Below, in pieces: positions 36,526-44,342 of a stretch of DNA of 64,000 bases. Position numbers and translations under genes: made by a program. Numbering within the stretch: the stretch's first letter is position 1; every line of letters starts with the position of its first letter. The stretch spans positions 248,001-312,000 of the forward strand of contig JBBFKT010000001.1 in assembly GCA_037482015.1 (NCBI GenBank), given 5' to 3'. The notes below the pieces were generated by a model. That model did no database searches and was not told the origin of the DNA. It saw only the letters and a program-made list of their open reading frames with translations. The DNA comes from Thermodesulforhabdaceae bacterium. GTDB taxonomy: Bacteria > Desulfobacterota > Syntrophobacteria > Syntrophobacterales > Thermodesulforhabdaceae.

Positions 36526-37349
36526 AGAAAATTTGCAATAAAGCTGTGCCCAGAGTCATGAGTATTGCGGGGTCAGATTCTGGCGGAGGGGCTGGCATTC
36601 AGGCTGATCTAAAAACCTGTTCTGCTCTCGGAGTTTACGCCACAACCGTTATTACGGCTTTAACGGCTCAAAATACTGTGGCGGTTAAGGGTATTTTTGC
36701 CGTCGATCCTTCGTTTGTTACGGCACAAATAGATGCCATTATGGAAGATATCGGCACAGATTCAGCAAAGACCGGCATGCTGGATCGAAAAGAAATAATA
36801 CAAGCTGTGGCTGAAGCTGTTAAAAGATGGAAGATTGAAAAATTCATTGTGGATCCAGTTATGGTGGCGAAAAGTGGTGATTTGCTTTTGAAGCCCGATG
36901 CAGTGGAAGCTCTTATCAAAGAACTTTTTCCCCTTTCTTACGCTATCACACCTAACGCCCCGGAAGCTCAGGCGATCCTTAGCGGAATGGTTATTAAATC
37001 ACTTAGTGACATGAAAGATGCAGCTGAACAACTCCACAGGCTCGGTCCCGGGTATGTTGTTCTCAAAGGGGGACATGTGGAAAGCGAAAAGGTTGTGGAT
37101 GTGTTATACGATGGAAAAAATTTTAAAATTTTCGAGGCTGATCGTATTCCATCCAGAAATACTCATGGAACAGGCTGCACCTTTTCTGCAGCTCTTGCTG
37201 CGTTTCTTGCAAAGGGAGAAGAAATTGAAGATGCCGTAGCAAAGGCAAAGCGCTATGTCACTGATGCTATAAAAGCTGGCTTGCCCATCGGATCAGGACA
37301 TGGTCCCCTTAATCATTTTTATAACTGTAGAACAGGTGAAGTTTACTGA
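36522..37349 (+). CDS. thiD: Hydroxymethylpyrimidine/phosphomethylpyrimidine kinase
   Basis: 275 residues of the ribokinase-like fold. It phosphorylates HMP twice to HMP-pyrophosphate, the substrate of ThiE. Visible motifs: SIAGSDSGGGAGIQADLKT at the N-terminus, VVDP-like VDPVMVAKSG, ITPNAPEA, and the ATP/anion hole THGTGCTFSAALAA. GTG start overlapping the thiL stop (GTGA). Last gene of the thiamine block; the toxin-antitoxin pair begins 62 bases later. Confidence 0.95.
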   Translation: MKKICNKAVPRVMSIAGSDSGGGAGIQADLKTCSALGVYATTVITALTAQNTVAVKGIFAVDPSFVTAQIDAIMEDIGTDSAKTGMLDRKEIIQAVAEAVKRWKIEKFIVDPVMVAKSGDLLLKPDAVEALIKELFPLSYAITPNAPEAQAILSGMVIKSLSDMKDAAEQLHRLGPGYVVLKGGHVESEKVVDVLYDGKNFKIFEADRIPSRNTHGTGCTFSAALAAFLAKGEEIEDAVAKAKRYVTDAIKAGLPIGSGHGPLNHFYNCRTGEVY

Positions 37350-37411
37350 GGATCTGTGCCAGCAATTTGCTTTTGACGTGAAATAGTTTCTTTAATGGAT
37401 TAAAGGCGATT

Positions 37412-37717
37412 GTGGACATTTATACACAAAAGGATCTGAAAGAATTCCTGAAGTCTTATTTTAGCCAGAAAGGCATATCGGTAAAAATTGTCCTCTTTGG
37501 CTCAAGAGCAAGAGGCCAAAACGAACCTTATTCTGATATAGATCTTGCACTTATTTCAGACGCAGATTTAACAGGTGAGCTGGTAGAATTAAAAGGAATT
37601 GTAGAAGAATCTAATCTTCCCTACAAAGTTGATATTGTCATATTTGAAAAACTCCCGCCGGAAATGAAGGAAGAGATTCTTAAAGAAGGCAAAGTATGGG
37701 TAGACTTGAAAAGCTAA
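37412..37717 (+). CDS. MntA-type nucleotidyltransferase antitoxin
   Basis: 101-residue minimal nucleotidyltransferase. The defining GS-x10-D-x-D motif is present: FGSRARGQNEPYSDIDLAL. MntA antitoxins AMPylate or bind the paired HEPN toxin HepT near its catalytic motif and block its RNase activity. GTG start at 37412 with AAAGG upstream. The end overlaps the HEPN gene by 22 bases, the usual coupled order. It lies directly upstream of the type III CRISPR operon. Confidence 0.88.
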   Translation: MDIYTQKDLKEFLKSYFSQKGISVKIVLFGSRARGQNEPYSDIDLALISDADLTGELVELKGIVEESNLPYKVDIVIFEKLPPEMKEEILKEGKVWVDLKS

Positions 37718-38103
37718 TTAGCGACTTTGCCAGAGCGCTAACAAGGCTGGATGAATCCGTTTCTAAAACTGAGCAATATAAATTAACGGGGGAGTATTCT
37801 TTTTATCGAGACTCGTCGATTCAAAGATTTGAGTTTACATTTGAAATTTTCTGGAAAACGTTGAGGGCCTTTCTGGAGAGAGATGGTATCATTTGCAGGT
37901 CTCCCAGGAGCTGTATAAGAGAGTTTTTTAGCCTGGGGCTCATATCTGAAGAAGAGATACAAATTCTGTTTAGAATGCTTGAAGATAGAAACCTCACTGT
38001 TCATACTTATTTGGAAGAAATTGCGGAAGAGATCTACTCACGTTTAGGCGAATATGTGGGGCTGCTCAAAGATATTAAGGGAAAAATAGAGTCATATAAG
38101 TGA
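37696..38103 (+). CDS. HepT-type HEPN toxin (HI0074 family)
   Basis: 135 residues, all-helical HEPN protein of the nucleotidyltransferase-substrate-binding (HI0074) group. The R-x4-H RNase motif is intact in LEDRNLTVHTY, with the extra Tyr two residues later that is the known modification site in HepT toxins. It pairs with the MntA protein whose gene it overlaps. HepT cleaves or blocks tRNA or other RNA when released. Neighbouring the Csm operon, it adds a second HEPN RNase to this locus. Confidence 0.85.
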   Translation: MGRLEKLISDFARALTRLDESVSKTEQYKLTGEYSFYRDSSIQRFEFTFEIFWKTLRAFLERDGIICRSPRSCIREFFSLGLISEEEIQILFRMLEDRNLTVHTYLEEIAEEIYSRLGEYVGLLKDIKGKIESYK

Positions 38104-38286
38104 CGTGATGTTCCTCTTTTAATGATCGTGCCTTGTAATGAGCAAATTCAAAAAGATTCCATTTTGTCTCCACGTTATATCCATAGTTTCTAAAAAATTT
38201 TCAGGACGATTTTTGTAAAAGGGGAAATTTGTCCCGTTAAAGATTTTTGAGAGCACGAGGTGAAACCAAATGAAGGGGAGAAAAAT

Positions 38287-40902
38287 ATGGAAGTTGGGAT
38301 AAGTTCAACCATAGCACTTGCTGCCTTGCTGCACGATGTAGGAAAATTTGCTCAGTATGCTGTTTCCCTGCCCGAAGGCTATAGAGAGCGTAATGCTGAT
38401 TTATATCAACCTTTTTGGAATAACCGTTACTACACTCATTCTCACGCTCTTTTTACAGCCTATTTCCTGGAATCAATGAAGAATTTTATTCCAGAAGGTT
38501 TTTGGAATCCAAATGCTTCGACGGTTAGAGGAGTTGCTCCCGATAGCCTGATTAACCTGGCAGCCATGCACCACAAACCGGAAACTCCAGCTCAATGGGT
38601 AATTGCCGAGGCAGATCGCTTGAGTAGCGGTTCTGATCGGGATGAGTTTACTGAAGGGAAGGCGATACCAGTATCAGATGCAATAAAAACGAAGCTTATT
38701 CCAGTATTTGAAATGCTTTTTTCAAGTGCGGATGCTTCCCGAGACGATTTTTCGTGGCGTTATCAGATTAAACCGATTGATGCCACAACTATTTTCCCTC
38801 AGAAGGACTCTTCGGAAGGAAGTGACGAGGATTATCGCAAACTTTATGCAGATTTTTCAAAGGCTTTTACGGAACTGGCGCATAAGAATAAACCTCTTCT
38901 CTGGCTTCAGCATCTTGACTCACTCTACCGCACTTTTACTTCTCATGTCCCGGCAGCCCGTGTAGGCAATGTCGTTCACGATGTTTCTCTGTATGATCAC
39001 AGCCGAACAACGGCAGCTCTGGCTGTAGCTCTTTACAGATATCACGAAGAAACAGATACACTTAGAGAAGACGCTGTAAAGGACAGAAATCCCCGGAAAT
39101 TTCTTATTGTTTCGGGTGACTTTTACGGCATTCAGTCGTTTATATTTTCGGTCGGAGGAGAACAACGAGGACGTCGGTCTAAGCTTCTCAGGGGTAGATC
39201 TTTTTCAGTTTCTTTGCTCACAGAGCTAGCTGCTCATGAAATTGCAAAATCTTTGAAATTGTCTCCTCTGTCTGTTGTTATGTCTGCAGGAGGTAAATTT
39301 CATCTTATAGCTCATAACACTGCAGAAAGCCGCAAGAAGATCGAAAAGGTTGCTCAAAAGCTTAACGATTGGCTTCTGGATGTGACATTTGGAGAGAGTG
39401 CTCTGGGCATCACTTATACCGGGTTTTCTCCCGCTGACCTTCTCAATGGTAGGTTTGAATCTTTCTGGAAAAGACACATTGAAGCGATGGAAGAAAAGAA
39501 ATTCCGCCGTTTTGATTTATCTAAACATGGCGGCGTCTTTAAGGATTTTCTCGATCGATTCCGTAACGACCTTTATCGTCCTCTATGCCCCTTCTGTGGA
39601 AAGCGTCCCTCCGAAGAAAAGGTTGAAAACGACCGAGCTATAGCTCGTCCCAATGAACGTGCATCAGCTTGTGGAATTTGCCGTGACCATATATTCGTAG
39701 GAACGAAGATAGTTAAGAAACACAGAGTAGCGGTCATTGATTCGCAACAGGGGGATTTAGTTGCCCCACTTTTCGGAAAATATCAGCTTAAGTTTGTAGA
39801 TCCAGGCAGCACCAGTATAGATCTCAAGGGCTTAAATGTTGAGAAATTTTGGGATGTGAACATTTACGATAATGGCACTGTTCCAACCGATGTAACCTTT
39901 ATGCCCGTAAATGGTTATGTTCCGGTTTATGAAGCCTATGATGAACATGATGAAAGAATTCTCGCAGGAGCAAGATCTGAGGAAGCCAAACTGGAACTAA
40001 TTGACATGATTCGAGAAGGAGATCCCAAGAGTTTTGCTCATATTGCCAGCAGAGCTCTTTCTTTTGGGGACGATGGGAAACTCTACGGCATTGACGCTCT
40101 GGGCGTTCTTAAAGCCGATGTGGACAATCTGGGAGCAATTTTTTCCTGCGGTTTTCGGGGAAAACGCTTTACTATGTCTCGTATGGCAACTTTGAGCCGA
40201 GTTTTGAATAACTTTTTTGCTCTTTATCTTCCATACGCATTACGCAACGAAGAAAAAGGAGCCTTTTGTGATGTTTACACTGTCTTTGCCGGAGGAGATG
40301 ATCTTTTCCTTATTGGTCCGTGGAATAAAATCAGGGATCTGGCAATCTTCATTGTTGGCAAGTTCAGAACTTACGTTTGTGAAAACCGGATGGTGTATAT
40401 CTCCGCAGGCATCACCCTGCATAAGCCATCTACGCCTATGGATGTTATTGCTGAAGAAACTGAAGAAGCTCTCGGTATGGCAAAAGCGAGCGGGAGAAAT
40501 AGAGTAACTATGTTTGGTCATTCGGTTTCCTGGGATGCGTTTTCCTGCTTAGTTGATGAAGTTCGCGAAAATTTAAAAAAGTGGCTTTCAGAAGATGTGC
40601 TGTCCCGTTCAGCGTTCCACAGGATTTTGAAACTCGTGGAGATGGCGGAGATAGAAGAATGTGCGATCAGTAGAGGCAAGGGCGTTTGTATTACGGACAT
40701 TGAGTGTGTTAAGTGGCGAGCTTTCCTCGGGTATCAGGTGGCAAGAAATGCCGCAAAGAAGATACGGGATAAGAAAGATGCTCAGAGAGTGCAGACACAG
40801 ATAGCCGGTCAACTGGCTAAATGGATAAATGATTACCGCGGCGCAATGATTATACCGTTCTGGAGTGTCCTATACGACACCAGAAAAAAGCGAGATTTTT
40901 AA
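38287..40902 (+). CDS. csm1: Type III-A Cas10/Csm1
   Basis: 871 residues, the large subunit of the Csm complex. The N-terminal HD nuclease domain has H16-D17 in ALLHDVGKF. A first palm domain precedes a zinc finger (C434, C437, C462, C465). The second palm carries KADVDNLGAIF and FAGGDDLF (GGDD at 669-672). HD predicts target-activated ssDNA cutting; GGDD predicts synthesis of cyclic oligoadenylates. ATG at 38287 with AAGGGGAG upstream; a GTG at 38260 would add nine residues. First gene of a six-gene operon. Confidence 0.96.
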   Translation: MEVGISSTIALAALLHDVGKFAQYAVSLPEGYRERNADLYQPFWNNRYYTHSHALFTAYFLESMKNFIPEGFWNPNASTVRGVAPDSLINLAAMHHKPETPAQWVIAEADRLSSGSDRDEFTEGKAIPVSDAIKTKLIPVFEMLFSSADASRDDFSWRYQIKPIDATTIFPQKDSSEGSDEDYRKLYADFSKAFTELAHKNKPLLWLQHLDSLYRTFTSHVPAARVGNVVHDVSLYDHSRTTAALAVALYRYHEETDTLREDAVKDRNPRKFLIVSGDFYGIQSFIFSVGGEQRGRRSKLLRGRSFSVSLLTELAAHEIAKSLKLSPLSVVMSAGGKFHLIAHNTAESRKKIEKVAQKLNDWLLDVTFGESALGITYTGFSPADLLNGRFESFWKRHIEAMEEKKFRRFDLSKHGGVFKDFLDRFRNDLYRPLCPFCGKRPSEEKVENDRAIARPNERASACGICRDHIFVGTKIVKKHRVAVIDSQQGDLVAPLFGKYQLKFVDPGSTSIDLKGLNVEKFWDVNIYDNGTVPTDVTFMPVNGYVPVYEAYDEHDERILAGARSEEAKLELIDMIREGDPKSFAHIASRALSFGDDGKLYGIDALGVLKADVDNLGAIFSCGFRGKRFTMSRMATLSRVLNNFFALYLPYALRNEEKGAFCDVYTVFAGGDDLFLIGPWNKIRDLAIFIVGKFRTYVCENRMVYISAGITLHKPSTPMDVIAEETEEALGMAKASGRNRVTMFGHSVSWDAFSCLVDEVRENLKKWLSEDVLSRSAFHRILKLVEMAEIEECAISRGKGVCITDIECVKWRAFLGYQVARNAAKKIRDKKDAQRVQTQIAGQLAKWINDYRGAMIIPFWSVLYDTRKKRDF

Positions 40903-40923
40903 TATAAAGACAGGAGGGAAAAG

Positions 40924-41328
40924 ATGGCAAGTTTATGGAAAGAACTTTGGAAGGATGAAAAAACAAATCTAGTTAATCCGGAAGCCTTCTCCAAAATTGC
41001 CGAAGAATGGGCAAAAAAGATCAGCGGAGAAGATCAGAATCAAAGGAAGAACAAGACTTCCCAGTTAAGGAAGTTTTACGATGAGATTTTTAAATTAAAC
41101 CAGAGAGCTCGTGCTCAGGAGAGTAACTGGGATGAGATTCTGCCTTATGTCCACCTGGTTATAGCAAAGGCTGCTTACGCTAAAGGAAGAGGGCTTGTAA
41201 CTGACAGTTTTGTAAACGAATTAAAAGAAATGCTTTCTAACGTTAAAACCAGAGAGCATTTGCACGCAGTAACGACTTTTCTTGAAGCATTCATGGCTTT
41301 CTATAAGCAGTATCGGCCAAGGGATTAA
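40924..41328 (+). CDS. csm2: Csm2, small subunit of type III-A effector
   Basis: 134 residues, all-helical. TSQLRKFYDEIFKLNQRA and ILPYVHLVIAKAAYAKGRGL are typical of Csm2, which stacks along the inside of the complex and contacts target RNA. It is 21 bases after csm1 with AGGAGGGAAAAG before the ATG. Size and position between csm1 and csm3 match the family. Confidence 0.93.
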   Translation: MASLWKELWKDEKTNLVNPEAFSKIAEEWAKKISGEDQNQRKNKTSQLRKFYDEIFKLNQRARAQESNWDEILPYVHLVIAKAAYAKGRGLVTDSFVNELKEMLSNVKTREHLHAVTTFLEAFMAFYKQYRPRD

Positions 41329-41353
41329 TTTTATGGAGCATAAGGAGGTTGCT

Positions 41354-42064
41354 ATGAAACTGACGGCAATCAGGGAATATCGCGGGCGTATTAGGGTTAT
41401 AACTGGATTGCACATAGGTGCTGGCGACATGGAGATGCATATAGGTGGAACTGACAATCCCGTCGTTAAACATCCTTTCACTTTTGAACCATACATTCCC
41501 GGATCATCGCTCAAAGGGAAGGTTAGATCTCTGATGGAACTTAAAAGCGGTCTTATGGCGTTCACAGATGGCAAGCCTTTGTCAATAAATGCTCTTGGTA
41601 AGGCTTCTCAGGATCTAAAGGCTTACGGTGAAGCGATTATAAAGCTTTTCGGGACAAGTGGAGCAGAAGAAGAAAAGCTTGCCCAATTCGGACCTTCAAG
41701 GCTTTCCTTCTCCGACTGCATGCTTGCTGAAGAATTTAGGGAAATGGCTCGCAAGGGTGATGTGGTGTTGACAGAAATTAAGCCGGAAAATTCCATAAAC
41801 CGAATAAAAGGAACTGCTGAGAACCCTCGGTTTACCGAGCGTGTTCCTGCAGGAATTGAGTTTTCCTTTTACATCACAATGAAGGTTTTTGACAGCGATA
41901 ATCCTGACGATCTTGAAAATAAGTTCCTGGAAGGATTGAAACTTGTAGAATACGATGCCCTGGGTGGTAGTGGAAGTCGAGGTTATGGAAGAGTGAAATT
42001 CTTCTTCGACGATGAGAATCTCAATAGAAAATTCCAGGACATATTAGTTTTCCATAAAAAATAG
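41354..42064 (+). CDS. csm3: Csm3, backbone RAMP and target RNase
   Basis: 236 residues, RAMP superfamily. GLHIGAGD and IGGTDNPVVKHP contain the catalytic Asp (D34) that cuts target RNA at six-base intervals. PYIPGSSLKGKVRSLMEL is the Gly-rich RAMP motif, and ALGGSGSRGYGRV the C-terminal one. I chose the ATG at 41354 with AAGGAGG upstream; an earlier in-frame ATG overlapping csm2 would add 24 unsupported residues. All active-site features look intact. Confidence 0.95.
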   Translation: MKLTAIREYRGRIRVITGLHIGAGDMEMHIGGTDNPVVKHPFTFEPYIPGSSLKGKVRSLMELKSGLMAFTDGKPLSINALGKASQDLKAYGEAIIKLFGTSGAEEEKLAQFGPSRLSFSDCMLAEEFREMARKGDVVLTEIKPENSINRIKGTAENPRFTERVPAGIEFSFYITMKVFDSDNPDDLENKFLEGLKLVEYDALGGSGSRGYGRVKFFFDDENLNRKFQDILVFHKK

Positions 42065-42077
42065 GGAGGAAACTATC

Positions 42078-43097
42078 GTGAAGTTCTGTGAATTAGTCCT
42101 CCGCCCTCACTCTGCCTTTGGCACGCCATTGAAGGGCGATACTATCTTTGGCCAGTTTTGCTGGCAAGCTGTTATGGATGGTTCGCTCTTAAATGGTGGC
42201 TTTGAAAAGTGGAGAGATTGTTATCATAAAAAGCCCTTTGCTGTCTTCTCTTCGGCTTTTCCTGTTCTTCGCTCAAACGGCAAGCGAAGATACTATCTCC
42301 CAGTTCCTTCCTGTCCTTTGCATTTTTACTATTCTGTTCCGGTGAAAGAACAATGTTTTGAAGTTCTGAGTAGCCTTAAGGAGATAAAGAGTAAACGCTG
42401 GGTACCGATTTCAGGTGATACCCTTAGATTGATTCCTAAAGCTGATGAATTGCTGAATGATCGGGAACTGTTCAGGGAACTCTTCAAGGAAGCTGTGAGT
42501 TTAACCAAAGAGAGAATCCTTCTGGATTTTTCTCAGGTGCACAACACTATTGATCGTTTAAGTCTTACAACCGGGGAGGGGGAGTTTGCTCCATATGTAA
42601 TGGAGAACATCTGGTTTGCACCTAAATTGGAGTTGGTGGTCTTTGTTCTCTTCGACGAAGAAGCAACAGATGTAGATCGAATTGCAAAGGGGCTTTCCTG
42701 TATTGGTAGCTATGGGTTTGGAAGGGATGCTTCGATTGGCTTGGGAAGGTTTGATGTAATTGAATGTCTGGAACGAAATATCCCAGACTTTGCTGGTTCT
42801 AAATATTGTTACGCCCTTTCACCCTTTGTCCCAGCTGAACATGAAAGTGGTGGTATCTGGTATAAGCCTTTTGTTCGGTTTGGGCGCCACGGTAATATTC
42901 TGGCAGTGTCTCGCAATCCATTTAAAAATCCTGTGCTTATGGCTGACGAAGGAGCGGTGATTGAAAAAAGCAATGCGGACAAGCCATACATTGGTAAGGC
43001 TTTGATGGGTCTTTCCAAAATCCAGGAAAAAGCTATTGGTCAAGGCTATGCAATTGTGATCCCCTGTGAATTTAATATCCCCGTCACGGAAACCTAG
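42078..43097 (+). CDS. csm4: Csm4, 5'-handle-binding RAMP
   Basis: 339 residues. N-terminal RAMP features (KFCELVLRPHSAFGTPLKGDTIFGQFCW) and a Gly-rich C-terminal loop GSYGFGRDASIGLGRF match Csm4, which caps the complex at the crRNA 5' handle and contacts Cas10. GTG start at 42078 with AGGGAGG upstream. csm5 starts 85 bases downstream; that gap holds no obvious gene. Confidence 0.93.
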   Translation: MKFCELVLRPHSAFGTPLKGDTIFGQFCWQAVMDGSLLNGGFEKWRDCYHKKPFAVFSSAFPVLRSNGKRRYYLPVPSCPLHFYYSVPVKEQCFEVLSSLKEIKSKRWVPISGDTLRLIPKADELLNDRELFRELFKEAVSLTKERILLDFSQVHNTIDRLSLTTGEGEFAPYVMENIWFAPKLELVVFVLFDEEATDVDRIAKGLSCIGSYGFGRDASIGLGRFDVIECLERNIPDFAGSKYCYALSPFVPAEHESGGIWYKPFVRFGRHGNILAVSRNPFKNPVLMADEGAVIEKSNADKPYIGKALMGLSKIQEKAIGQGYAIVIPCEFNIPVTET

Positions 43098-43181
43098 AAT
43101 TAAAGGATTTGTTTCAGCCTGGATACTTGATGGTTACCCTTGGGGTAGGGCAGGGGACTACTAAAAGTAAGAGGTGAAACT

Positions 43182-44303
43182 ATGAACGTTTTGGATGTAA
43201 GAGAATGCTACATAAAAATTTTGACTCCTTTGCATGTGGGGTGTGGAGAGTTTTATGAGCCTTTTTCTTTCACTGTGGATACTAGCCGTAAAGAAATCCT
43301 GATTTTAGATTTCGGTCCCCTACTGAGGGCTATGGATTCTAAATTGAGGAGTGATTTTTCCAACATATGCCGTAAAGGCACGATAGAGTCTCTTTTAGAA
43401 ATGTATAAGTTTCTAAGACGACTTGGAGAACGGAAAGATATTATAAACAAAGAAGGGGTTGTGTCACGGAAAATTCAAGTATCTCAGGAGTTTGTTAAGC
43501 ACTACGAGGAGGTAGTTGAAGGTGGAAAGACGAATCGTCGTCCTGATAATTACAATCGTCACATAGATCCACGAATTAATGCCCAGAGGGTTATAACTAA
43601 TTTTGCAATAGGAAGGACAGCCTTTGAAACTCGGGAAAAAGAGCTTCCAATTATTCCGGGCTCGTCTATAAAGGGTGCCATAAGAACGGCTGTCCTTAAT
43701 TTATGGCGCCATAATGCAGCCAATAAGCGATATAGTGTTGATCAAAATAAAGATCTTGAAAGAGACATTCTAAAAGGATCTTTTCATACAGATCCCTTTA
43801 GCCTTGTGAAAGTTTCGGACTTTCTTCCTGTAGAAGAACCAAGGGTAAAAATAGTTTATGCTGTGAATGTTAAAAAGGGATCTGGAAAAGGGGGAAGGGG
43901 GCCATACCAGATTCTCGAAGTGGTGCTACAGGGTAAGTTCAAAGGCAAAATTACCATTATGGAACCTCAAAACGGTAGAGACGTTAAACAACCTTTGGGT
44001 TTCGAAGATCTGAAAGGGAGTTTAAGAGAGTTTTATAAAAAAGAATTTGATCGAGAACTTAATGAACTTAAATCGTGCGGGATTGAAGTATCAATCCCGA
44101 AAATATCTGGTTTTTTGATTCGCATTGGCCGTCATAGTGGAGCAGAATGTGTAACTATTGAAGGATTTCGAAAGATCAAAATAATGGGTAAAAGCCCTTC
44201 TTATCTCGACCATGCGACTACGTTATGGCTTGCATCAGACGATAGAAGGCGTCCTTTAGGTGCTCGCCCTTTTGGGTGGTGTGAATTGACGTTTGGAAGC
44301 TAA
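43182..44303 (+). CDS. csm5: Csm5, RAMP at the crRNA 3' end
   Basis: 373 residues, RAMP protein. ILTPLHVGCGE opens the first ferredoxin-like fold; LPIIPGSSIKGAIRTAVLNLW is the Gly-rich RAMP motif; a C-terminal RPLGARPFGWCEL ends the protein. Csm5 binds the 3' end of the crRNA and recruits host nucleases for maturation. AGGTG precedes the ATG. The CARF gene starts 40 bases after its stop. Confidence 0.93.
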   Translation: MNVLDVRECYIKILTPLHVGCGEFYEPFSFTVDTSRKEILILDFGPLLRAMDSKLRSDFSNICRKGTIESLLEMYKFLRRLGERKDIINKEGVVSRKIQVSQEFVKHYEEVVEGGKTNRRPDNYNRHIDPRINAQRVITNFAIGRTAFETREKELPIIPGSSIKGAIRTAVLNLWRHNAANKRYSVDQNKDLERDILKGSFHTDPFSLVKVSDFLPVEEPRVKIVYAVNVKKGSGKGGRGPYQILEVVLQGKFKGKITIMEPQNGRDVKQPLGFEDLKGSLREFYKKEFDRELNELKSCGIEVSIPKISGFLIRIGRHSGAECVTIEGFRKIKIMGKSPSYLDHATTLWLASDDRRRPLGARPFGWCELTFGS

Positions 44304-44342
44304 AAATAACCTTTATAATTTCTACGGCGGGGTGGAAACTAT

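Noticed and set aside
38104-38286. CRISPR leader or short array before csm1
   Set aside because: No direct repeats are visible in this 183-base gap; only AT-rich sequence and a weak GGGGAAATTTGTCCC inverted repeat.
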